NCBI GenBank assembly: GCA_902538705.1
Contig: CACBGD010000009.1
Location: 1-39,031 of the forward strand
Direction of reading: 5' to 3'
DNA: 39,031 nucleotides
Source: an uncultured SAR86 cluster bacterium
GTDB taxonomy: Bacteria > Pseudomonadota > Gammaproteobacteria > Magnimaribacterales > D2472
Position numbers and translations under genes: made by a program. The notes under the pieces were generated by a model. That model saw only the letters and a program-made list of their open reading frames with translations. It made no database searches and was not told where the DNA came from. Below are positions 1-6,783 of the stretch, piece by piece; position 1 is the first letter of the stretch, and the number at the start of each line of letters is the position of its first letter.

Positions 1-354
1 ATATCTCATCCAAGTAATTTATTTGATAGAGAATATCTCGTGAGAGCACGAGGTCATTTTGATGAAGAGATTAAGGAAAATATGTTGAGAGGAATAAAGA
101 TAGATAATCAGTTGCTAAGATTAAGCGACATTGTTGATGGGGATAAAACAAATTCAAATAGATGGTATACAGTCTGCCTGCTCACAGGTCGCAACAGAGA
201 AATACGAAAAATATTTGAGTCTCAGGGGCTTCAGGTAAGCAGACTTAAGAGGGTCAGGTTTGGACCAATATTTCTTCCAAAAGGATTAAAGGAAGGAGAC
301 TGGCAGGAGTTAAAATCTAAAGATTTAGAAAAAATGTATTCCTATGGAAAGTGA
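1..354 (+). CDS. RsuA/RluB-family 23S/16S rRNA pseudouridine synthase, C-terminal part
   Basis: The reading frame is open from base 1, so the gene starts left of the window; 117 codons are visible. The segment HPSNLFDREYLVR near the start and the block GRNREIRKIFESQGLQVSRL, followed by R-V-R-F-G-P-I, are typical of the C-terminal half of RsuA/RluB-type synthases, which convert a uridine in rRNA to pseudouridine. The S4 domain and the catalytic aspartate region lie outside the window, so RluB, RluE, RluF and RsuA cannot be told apart; the tail resembles RluB best. The stop overlaps the next gene by 11 bases, which suggests co-transcription. An internal ATG at 334 is not a credible start. Confidence 0.85.
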   Translation: MSHPSNLFDREYLVRARGHFDEEIKENMLRGIKIDNQLLRLSDIVDGDKTNSNRWYTVCLLTGRNREIRKIFESQGLQVSRLKRVRFGPIFLPKGLKEGDWQELKSKDLEKMYSYGK

Positions 355-955
355 AAAAGCCTACAAAGGCCTTCTTATTCTTACTAAGAAATATAAATTT
401 AATGAGCTTCACAGCCACATAAAAAATATTGGCCCACTAAAAATTAAGCTTTCAAAACTCAAATTTGATCATCATTTATGCAAGATAATTGTAGGACAAC
501 AAATCTCTACAAAGGCCGCAGATGCTATCTGGGTAAGAGTAGAAAAAATTTTAAATGAAAAGTTACCTAAGAAACCAACTAAAAATCTTCAAAAAAAATT
601 AAAGGATGCGGGTCTTTCCGAAAGAAAAGTAGATTATATGATTGGAATTATCTATAACGATGAAATTAGAGGCTCTAACAGAAGAAAATTAAAGACTAAA
701 TCAACCGAGGAGTTTTCAAAGCTTCTCCTGTCTATTAAGGGAATTGGTAAGTGGACTGTGGATATGTCGAGAATTTTTTATTTAGGAGATTCCGATGTGA
801 TGCCCTTAACGGACCTAGGAATAATATATGCTCATAAGATTGCATTTCCTAAGAAAAAAATCGAGGAAAAATTTTATAAACAATTCAGCCCATATAATTC
901 CTATTTAAGCTTATTTATGTGGCGTCTTTTGGAAGATGAAAATCTGAGTATTTAA
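344..955 (+). CDS. DNA-3-methyladenine glycosylase (AlkA-like, HhH-GPD family)
   Basis: The 203-residue protein belongs to the HhH-GPD base-excision DNA glycosylases. The helix-hairpin-helix is at about 127-140 with G-I-G at 133-135 (KGIGKWTVDM). The catalytic aspartate is probably Asp157 in MPLTDLGI, the position of AlkA Asp238. The block IVGQQISTKAADAIW (49-63) is the conserved substrate-pocket region. The family removes alkylated bases such as 3-methyladenine from DNA. The protein is shorter than E. coli AlkA (282 residues) and lacks its N-terminal domain, as in many bacterial DNA-3-methyladenine glycosylase II proteins. It overlaps the upstream pseudouridine synthase gene by 11 bases. Its 3' end overlaps the opposite-strand SDR gene by 41 bases. 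Confidence 0.88.
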   Translation: MESEKAYKGLLILTKKYKFNELHSHIKNIGPLKIKLSKLKFDHHLCKIIVGQQISTKAADAIWVRVEKILNEKLPKKPTKNLQKKLKDAGLSERKVDYMIGIIYNDEIRGSNRRKLKTKSTEEFSKLLLSIKGIGKWTVDMSRIFYLGDSDVMPLTDLGIIYAHKIAFPKKKIEEKFYKQFSPYNSYLSLFMWRLLEDENLSI

Positions 956-1661
956 AATGAATATTCTTTGAAATTGAACTTTCATCTGAAAAAAACCATT
1001 CAAAACAATGAATTAAATCTTTTGGATTTTTTACAGAATCCTGATCTTCAGAAGGCCTTGCTGCAAAACGCATTTTTGTTTTTGTTGCTCCAGGATCAAA
1101 ACTAAAAACTTTCATATTTTTATTCACCTCAGTCTCTTCGCTTAGAATCTCAGCCAAACCCCTTTGTGCAAATTTTGATACTGAGTATGCGCCCCAGAAT
1201 GCTTTCCCAATATTTGAAACTCCTGAAGAAACAAAAATAATCCTTGCTTCATTAGAATAAGACACCAACTCTAACAAATGTTTTGTGATTAAAAATGAAG
1301 AGGTCAGATTAACTTGCAAAACATCATCCCAAGTTTTTGATTGGTAGTCTTCAATCCTTGTCAGATTTCCCAAAATAGCTGCGTTATGAATTAAGCCATC
1401 AATATTCTCATAGTATTTCTTTATCTCATCTGAGATCTGAATTGCACCTTTCTCATCTAACTCTCTTAGATCAGATTTGATAATTAGGTTTTTACCACCA
1501 TGAGCTGAAATATCATCATAGAGTTCATCAAGCTTATCTTCATCTTTCCCAAGCATAATAATGTTGGCACCTTTCGATGAAAATGATTTCACGAGCTCGA
1601 GACCAATACCACTTGTTGCTCCTGTTATCATAATATTCTTTGCTTTAACAACTTCAGACAT
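915..1661 (-). CDS. yciK: Short-chain dehydrogenase/reductase, YciK type
   Basis: The 248-residue protein is a classical SDR. The cofactor-binding motif TGATSGIG is at 13-20, the HNAA version of NNAG at 92-95, catalytic Ser at 145/146, and the Y-x-x-x-K pair at Tyr159 and Lys163 (YSVSK). The family oxidises or reduces small carbonyl or alcohol substrates with NAD(P)(H); the substrate of YciK-type members is not established. It lies downstream of ubiG and the phosphatase gene on the same strand, the order seen in Pseudomonas (ubiG-mupP-yciK), which supports the YciK call. Its start overlaps the end of the phosphatase gene by 8 bases (ATG inside the upstream stop region), so translation is probably coupled. 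Confidence 0.85.
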   Translation of the reverse strand: MSEVVKAKNIMITGATSGIGLELVKSFSSKGANIIMLGKDEDKLDELYDDISAHGGKNLIIKSDLRELDEKGAIQISDEIKKYYENIDGLIHNAAILGNLTRIEDYQSKTWDDVLQVNLTSSFLITKHLLELVSYSNEARIIFVSSGVSNIGKAFWGAYSVSKFAQRGLAEILSEETEVNKNMKVFSFDPGATKTKMRFAARPSEDQDSVKNPKDLIHCFEWFFSDESSISKNIHFKYSDFHLPKDAT

Positions 1662-2322
1662 TTCTTTTAATAAAATCTAAGATTTGTAATGGTGATTCAA
1701 AGCTCTCTGCACCGTCAATAATTAATCCTTTTTTAAATCCATAGCCGAAAGTGCATGCACCTGAAATTGTTCCTGCAGCCAAAGAAGCATTTAAATCATT
1801 TTCATGATCTCCAACATAAATACATTTTGAATTTGGGACCCCAAGAATGTTGCATGCATAATTAATTCCTTCTGGATTAGGCTTTGATTTGAAGCCGTCA
1901 TCACAACAGATAACTACTTTAGATTGTCTAAGTAAGCTTGATTTCTTAAGTATGATCTCAGTATATTTTCTTGGCTTATTAGTTACTATTCCATATGGAA
2001 TTTTTTTATCCAATAAAAAGTTGAGTAAGTCAGAAACTCCATGAAATAAGTTTCCATACATTAAAATGTTCTTCTCATATTCGTTTAAGAAGTTTCTTTT
2101 TTGTTCATCAAAGCCTTCATCATCGGCATCTATATCAAAGACAAGTTTAAGAAGTTTTGAGCTTCCATCAGAAACATTTGCTCTAACAATACTCTCATCA
2201 ATTTTTTTTGATGAACTATTTATGTTTATATTTTCCAGAGATACTAAGAAGTCAGGGAAAGAATCAAGCAAAGTTCCATCTAGATCAAATAAAACTGCTT
2301 CTATTTTACTCATTGATTCCAT
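1654..2322 (-). CDS. mupP: HAD-family phosphatase, MupP/Gph type
   Basis: This is a HAD-superfamily phosphatase of about 220 residues. Motif I is DLDGTLLDS near residues 13-21, with Asp nucleophile and acid/base Asp. Motif II is VTNKP. The motif III lysine lies in SKPNPEG and motif IV is VGDHENDL. The usual annotation would be phosphoglycolate phosphatase (gph). The position between ubiG and yciK is that of MupP, which removes phosphate from N-acetylmuramic acid 6-phosphate in the peptidoglycan recycling bypass of Pseudomonas, so I prefer MupP by context. Two starts are possible: ATG at 2322 or ATG at 2313. The latter gives an ATGAGTAA overlap with the ubiG stop and a normal N-terminus (MSKIEAVLFDLDG), so 2313 is probably used. 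Confidence 0.85.
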   Translation of the reverse strand: MESMSKIEAVLFDLDGTLLDSFPDFLVSLENININSSSKKIDESIVRANVSDGSSKLLKLVFDIDADDEGFDEQKRNFLNEYEKNILMYGNLFHGVSDLLNFLLDKKIPYGIVTNKPRKYTEIILKKSSLLRQSKVVICCDDGFKSKPNPEGINYACNILGVPNSKCIYVGDHENDLNASLAAGTISGACTFGYGFKKGLIIDGAESFESPLQILDFIKRNV

Positions 2323-3004
2323 ACATCATGTAATTTACTCCTAAATCATTGTTGAGGGTTACATGATGAGTGACAGGATTATAGAACATGCCTTTGGCTT
2401 CCATAAGTTTCACTGAAGCATTTTCCATATATTTACTGAGCTCAGATGGTTTTATAAATTTTTCAAATTCATGAGTTCCTTTTGGGAGAATACTAAAAAT
2501 ATACTCAGCTCCCACAATTGCCGTTATCCACGACCTGGGATTTCTATTAATCGTAGAAAGAAATAAAAGACCATCTTTTTTGAGCATTTTTGAACATGCC
2601 TCAACCAAAGAGGCTGGACTTGGAACATGTTCTAAAACTTCTAAACAAGTAACCACGTCATAATAACCTTCTTTATCAATGCAAAAATCTTCAGCTTGAG
2701 CTGTTGCATAACTAATTTGCTTATCCTCTCTTTCTGCATGAATCCTAGCAACCTCAATGCCAGGACCGGCAGCATCGATACCGTCGACATCTGCACCAAG
2801 GTCATAAAGTGCCTCAGCTAATAAACCCCCACCACATCCGACATCTAAGACTTTTTTTCCTTTTAAATCTATTTTAGAGGCAATATATTCAGATCTTATT
2901 GGGTTTATATTATGAAGAGGCTTGAAATCCCCAGAGGAATCCCACCACTTATCAGCAAGTTCAGCAAACTTATTTACTTCATTTTGATCTATATTTTTAT
3001 CCAT
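2306..3004 (-). CDS. ubiG: UbiG, 3-demethylubiquinol / 2-polyprenyl-6-hydroxyphenol O-methyltransferase
   Basis: The 232-residue class I SAM-dependent methyltransferase has the full length normal for UbiG. Motif I is VLDVGCGGGLLAE at about 50-62, and the acidic residue after strand 2 is in GIDAAGPGIEVAR. The VTCLEVLEHVPSP block and the N-terminal F-x-x-L-A-x-x-W-W-D segment are typical of UbiG. The enzyme performs both O-methylations of ubiquinone synthesis. It is the first gene of the minus-strand operon ubiG-mupP-yciK, diverging from pntAA across about 105 bases. Ubiquinone synthesis implies an aerobic respiratory chain. Confidence 0.93.
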   Translation of the reverse strand: MDKNIDQNEVNKFAELADKWWDSSGDFKPLHNINPIRSEYIASKIDLKGKKVLDVGCGGGLLAEALYDLGADVDGIDAAGPGIEVARIHAEREDKQISYATAQAEDFCIDKEGYYDVVTCLEVLEHVPSPASLVEACSKMLKKDGLLFLSTINRNPRSWITAIVGAEYIFSILPKGTHEFEKFIKPSELSKYMENASVKLMEAKGMFYNPVTHHVTLNNDLGVNYMMYGINE

Positions 3005-3109
3005 TTTTAAAAAACTAAAAACTAATTTTATTTAAGTCTAATATTGAGTTTATAATCAAAAAACATTATTTTTTATAATAATATCAAAAAGATAAAGAAA
3101 GGGTTTAAA
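3005..3109. promoter_or_regulatory. Divergent intergenic region between ubiG and pntAA
   Basis: This 105-base, very A/T-rich spacer must hold promoters for both directions. On the plus strand TATAAT hexamers occur at 3051-3056 and 3074-3079, but no convincing -35 box stands at 16-18 bases from either, so exact promoters are not assigned. A purine-rich AAAGAAAGGG at 3094-3103 lies 6 bases before the TTG start of pntAA and is a good ribosome-binding site that supports this non-ATG start. Confidence 0.35.
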
Positions 3110-4229
3110 TTGATTATTTCAGCTATTAAATCAAAAGATGTTTTAGACAAAAGATCCGTCTTACATCCTGAAACAATTAAAAATTTAATTTCAAAAGGAA
3201 TAGAAATTATTTTTGAGAGTGGTATTGGCGATGGAATACATGTGGGCGATCAAACTTATATAGATTTAGGAGCAAAACCAGTAAATAGAGAAAGCTGTTT
3301 TTCCGATGCAGAAATAATTTTAACTCCGAGCCCAATTGATGATCATGAAGTTAAACTAATTGGTGCTGGTAAGACCTTAATGGGGATGGTGAACCCATTT
3401 GATAACCAAGACTTGTTAAAAAATTTGTGTGATTTAAATATAAATTTAGTATCTATGGAATTTGTTCCAAGAATTACGCGTGCACAAAAAAATGGATGTT
3501 CTAAGCTCTCAGGCAAACTTAGCTGGCTATGTTGCTGTAATAGAATCTTCATCTTTATTATCAAGTGCTATGCCAATGATGATGACAGCTGCAGGAACTC
3601 TTAAGCCAGCAAGAGTTTTCGTAATCGGGGTTGGTGTGGCTGGCCTTCAAGCAATTGCAACAGCAAAGAGACTCGGAGCAAGAGTAGAGGCATTTGATAC
3701 CAGAGATGTTGTAGAAGAACAAGTTCAGTCATTGGGTGCAAAATTTGTGAAAATCGATTTAGGCGAGACAGGTGAGACTAGTCAAGGATATGCAAAGGAA
3801 TTGACCGATGAGCAGTTGGCCAAACAAAAAGAACTTCAATCAAAAGTTTGTGAAAGATCAGATATTGTTATAACTACAGCTCAACTTTTTGGCAGACCAG
3901 CTCCACGAATAATTGATAATAGCACCATTAGAAAAATGAAGAGAGGTAGTGTAGTTTTAGATATGGCTGTTGAATCTGGTGGAAATGTGGAAGGTTCAAG
4001 AGTTGACGAGATTGTAGAGGTTGATGGAGTTAAGATTGTTGGGATATCTAATCTTGCATCAAAAGTCGCTGGACATGCATCCTATGCATTATCAAATAAC
4101 TTTAATAACTGGCTATTGGAATTTTATGATGAAGAAAGCAAAAACATAACATTTGATTTTGAAGATGAAATTATTTCAAGCAGTGTTTTAGTTTTTGATG
4201 GCGAAGTAAAAAATGAGAGGTTCAAATAA
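3110..4229 (+). CDS. pntAA: NAD(P) transhydrogenase subunit alpha part 1 (PntAA), interrupted by a one-base frameshift
   Basis: PntAA is the soluble NAD(H)-binding component (domain I) of the proton-translocating transhydrogenase, which makes NADPH from NADH using the proton gradient. The protein starts at TTG 3110 with a good ribosome-binding site. The first frame is homologous up to EFVPRITRAQ and then runs into nonsense, stopping at 3604. The second frame continues correctly from MDVLSSQANLAGY (ATG at 3492) through the Rossmann motif GVGVAGLQA to the stop at 4229. The break is a run of seven A at 3486-3492; six A would restore one 372-residue protein of normal length. A sequencing or assembly indel is most likely, with true mutation or slippage as alternatives. 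It overlaps pntAB by one base (TAATG). Confidence 0.88.
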
Positions 4230-4501
4230 TGGAAATATATATTTTGCTTGGGTTTGTTCTTATTCTTTCAATTTATCTTGGTCTTGAATTAATTTCAAAA
4301 GTTCCAAGCACTCTTCATACACCTTTAATGTCTGGTGCTAATGCAATCTCAGGAATTGCACTTGTTGGAGCATTAACCTTGACACAAGATACTTTCCTTC
4401 AAACTGTAATTGCATTTTTAGCTATAACCTTTGCATCAATTAATGTTTTTGGCGGCTATTTGGTTACTAATAGGATGCTGAGTATGTTCAAAAAGAAATA
4501 A
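4229..4501 (+). CDS. pntAB: NAD(P) transhydrogenase subunit alpha part 2 (PntAB)
   Basis: The 90-residue membrane protein corresponds to the C-terminal membrane part of E. coli PntA, here a separate gene as in Rhodospirillum rubrum and many marine bacteria. About three hydrophobic helices are visible: near 2-20, around 35-52 and 57-80. The loop between the first two holds SKVPSTLHTPLMSGANAISG, which is strongly conserved in this subunit. It forms part of domain II, the proton channel, with PntB. It starts on the last base of the pntAA stop and ends one base before the pntB ATG, so the three genes are translationally coupled. Confidence 0.93.
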   Translation: MEIYILLGFVLILSIYLGLELISKVPSTLHTPLMSGANAISGIALVGALTLTQDTFLQTVIAFLAITFASINVFGGYLVTNRMLSMFKKK

Positions 4502-4502
4502 T

Positions 4503-5885
4503 ATGGGAAATTTTGATATAGCACTCTTACAAAACATCGCTTACATACTTGCTGCGATATTGTTCATAACAGGTATCAAAATGCTTGGAAAAGAGGCAAC
4601 AGCTCAGAGAGGTAACGTTATTTCGGCTATTGGTATGTTTATAGCGATTATCGTTACAGCTATTAATATTGTTAATCCTCTTGTTGTACTGGGTGGAATC
4701 TTGCTGGGAGCTTTTATAGGCTCAGTTATCGCAGTGAAAGTTAAAATGACCTCAATACCTGAAATGGTTGCTCTTTTTAATGGCTTTGGAGGATTAGCAA
4801 CTTTCTTCATTGCTTGGTCCGAGATGAGTAATACAAATGACAATCTTTTTCAATATCTATTAGTAATACTAACAGTTTACATTGGTGGAGTAACCTTTTC
4901 AGGAAGTTTGATCGCTTATGGGAAGCTTTCCGAAAGACTCAAAATTGGGAAAGGCCATTTGGTTACAAATTTATTTATCTCTCTCTTCTATTTATCTTTA
5001 ATTTCAATATTGGCAATGCTTATTTTACCAATGATTGGAAGTTTGCCTCTAAATTTTGAAACAATTTTTTATATATATCTTGCATTAGTGATGCTTGGAG
5101 GAGTTGGTTTTGTTCTTCCTATAGGAGGAGGAGACATGCCAGTTGTAATATCATTGCTTAATTCTCTTTCTGGAATTGCTGCTGCATTCGCTGGCTTGAT
5201 TCTTGTTAATAATGTATTAATTGTTGCTGGCTCTCTGGTTGGTGCAAGTGGTTTAATCCTGACCATCATTATGGCAAAAGCTATGAATAGAACTATAGGC
5301 AATATTTTATTTATTGGATATGCTGCCTCAGTTGCCTCTTCAAGCTCTGAACAAGGTGAAGTGAAACCAATCAACGCCGAAGATGCTTTCTTAATTCTTG
5401 AAAATGCCTCATCAGTTTTAATTGTTCCAGGATATGGAATGGCAGTTGCTCAAGCACAGCATGTTGTTAGAGAGCTAGGTGAGCTACTTGAGGAAAATGG
5501 TACAGATGTTAAGTACGGCATTCATCCAGTTGCTGGTAGGATGCCTGGTCATATGAATGTGCTGCTTGCAGAAGCTAATGTTTCTTATGATCTCCTTGCC
5601 GAGCCAGACGATGTAAATCCAATGATGGATACCGTAGATGTTGCAGTTGTAATTGGTGCTAATGATGTTGTTAATCCATCTGCAACTGAAGAGCCAGGAA
5701 GCCCAATTTATGGAATGCCTATTCTTGAAGTAGCAAATGCAAGAACAGTTTTCGTTCTTAAAAGATCAATGTCATCAGGATTTGCAGGCGTCCAAAACCC
5801 TTTATTTTTTAAGGAAAACACCAGAATGCTTTTTGGTGATGCTAAAGAATCAATAAGCGGGTTAGTCTCAGAGTTTAAAGACTAG
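4503..5885 (+). CDS. pntB: NAD(P) transhydrogenase subunit beta (PntB)
   Basis: The 460-residue protein matches the E. coli PntB length. The N-terminal two thirds hold about nine membrane helices (residues about 5-270) that complete the proton channel. The C-terminal domain III binds NADP(H): GYGMAVAQAQH at roughly 316-326 is the nucleotide motif, followed by YGIHPVAGRMPGHMNVLLAE and the GANDVVNP block, all diagnostic for PntB. It is the last gene of the pnt operon; the next gene begins 31 bases after its stop. No terminator-like hairpin is visible behind it. Confidence 0.95.
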   Translation: MGNFDIALLQNIAYILAAILFITGIKMLGKEATAQRGNVISAIGMFIAIIVTAINIVNPLVVLGGILLGAFIGSVIAVKVKMTSIPEMVALFNGFGGLATFFIAWSEMSNTNDNLFQYLLVILTVYIGGVTFSGSLIAYGKLSERLKIGKGHLVTNLFISLFYLSLISILAMLILPMIGSLPLNFETIFYIYLALVMLGGVGFVLPIGGGDMPVVISLLNSLSGIAAAFAGLILVNNVLIVAGSLVGASGLILTIIMAKAMNRTIGNILFIGYAASVASSSSEQGEVKPINAEDAFLILENASSVLIVPGYGMAVAQAQHVVRELGELLEENGTDVKYGIHPVAGRMPGHMNVLLAEANVSYDLLAEPDDVNPMMDTVDVAVVIGANDVVNPSATEEPGSPIYGMPILEVANARTVFVLKRSMSSGFAGVQNPLFFKENTRMLFGDAKESISGLVSEFKD

Positions 5886-5916
5886 TAAAGCCTTTCAATA
5901 TGTTAAAATAATACAC

Positions 5917-6693
5917 ATGAAGATAGTAGTTGTTAGCGGTGGTTTTGATCCAATACATTCAGGTCATATTGCCTATTTTAAGGCTGCAAGATCACATGGG
6001 GATAAATTAGTAATAGCTCTTAATAGCGATGCTTGGCTTGAGAACAAAAAAGGTAAAGCATTTATGCCATTTGATGAGCGAAAAATTATTATTGAAAATT
6101 TAACTTTTGTCGATGAAGTAATTCATTTTGAAGATGATGATCTTGGAAGTTGCATAAAAGGTTTAGAAAAAGTTAAATCCATGTATCCTAATGAAGAGAT
6201 AATTTTTGCTAACGGTGGAGATCGTAATAAAGAAAATATTCCTGAGATGCAGGTGGATGGAATAGAGTTTTTATTTAGCGTAGGTGGAGATGATAAAAAG
6301 AATTCTTCAAGCTGGATTCTTAAAAACTGGCAATACTATAAAGAGGATAGACTATGGGGTACTTTCTATAACTTATTTGAAGATGGTCAGGAAATAAAGG
6401 TTAAGGAATTAATTGTAAGTTCTGGCGAGGGCATGAGTTTTCAAAAACATTTTAAAAGAAACGAAATTTGGTTGGTCAGTAAAGGAAAATGTGTTGTAAA
6501 TTACAGTGATGATACTCCAGAGAATAGAAAAAATATTCAACTTGAAAAGTTTGATGATTATCATGTTCCACTTGGAAAATGGCATCAAATAACAAATCCT
6601 TTTGACGAAACTTGTCACCTTATTGAAATTCAATATGGAGAAGCTTGCATCGAAGAAGATATTGAAAGAGTCGATTACTATAAACCTCAATAA
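5917..6693 (+). CDS. Nucleotidyltransferase-cupin fusion protein
   Basis: The 258-residue protein has two parts. Residues 1-140 are a HIGH-superfamily cytidylyltransferase-like domain with GGFDPIHSGH at 8-17 and a late S-S-S-W-I-L block at 130-135 where family members carry the IS[ST]xxR signature. It resembles the cytidylyltransferase half of HldE and glycerol-3-phosphate cytidylyltransferases. Residues from about 145 on are a cupin domain close to the C-terminal phosphomannose isomerase domain of ManC: WGTFYNLFEDG, GMSFQKHFKRNEIWLVSKG with His178 and Glu183, and His223 in KWHQ. By inference it could activate, and isomerise or bind, a sugar phosphate for an envelope glycan; the substrate is unknown. 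It stands alone between pntB and gyrA, 31 bases from the former and 90 from the latter. Confidence 0.8.
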   Translation: MKIVVVSGGFDPIHSGHIAYFKAARSHGDKLVIALNSDAWLENKKGKAFMPFDERKIIIENLTFVDEVIHFEDDDLGSCIKGLEKVKSMYPNEEIIFANGGDRNKENIPEMQVDGIEFLFSVGGDDKKNSSSWILKNWQYYKEDRLWGTFYNLFEDGQEIKVKELIVSSGEGMSFQKHFKRNEIWLVSKGKCVVNYSDDTPENRKNIQLEKFDDYHVPLGKWHQITNPFDETCHLIEIQYGEACIEEDIERVDYYKPQ

Positions 6694-6734
6694 AAACAGG
6701 CATTTCAAGCCATTTTCGTGGTAAAATAATAATT

Positions 6735-6765
6735 AAAATTCGATCCAAAATTATCGAATTTTTTT
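6735..6765 (+). terminator. A/T-rich inverted repeat with T tract before gyrA
   Basis: Arms AAAATTCGAT (6735-6744) and ATCGAATTTT (6753-6762) are perfectly complementary over 10 pairs with an 8-base loop. A T tract reaches 6765. It could be a weak intrinsic terminator for the nucleotidyltransferase-cupin gene. It lies only 18 bases from the gyrA start, so it would also be in or next to the gyrA leader. The stem has only four G/C bases (two G-C pairs), hence the modest confidence. Confidence 0.4.
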
Positions 6766-6783
6766 ACTTTAAGAATCCAAAAA

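Noticed and set aside
2066-2344. 92-codon plus-strand ORF opposite the HAD phosphatase gene
   Set aside because: Mirror of a clear coding sequence; Ser/Phe-rich composition typical of an antisense frame.
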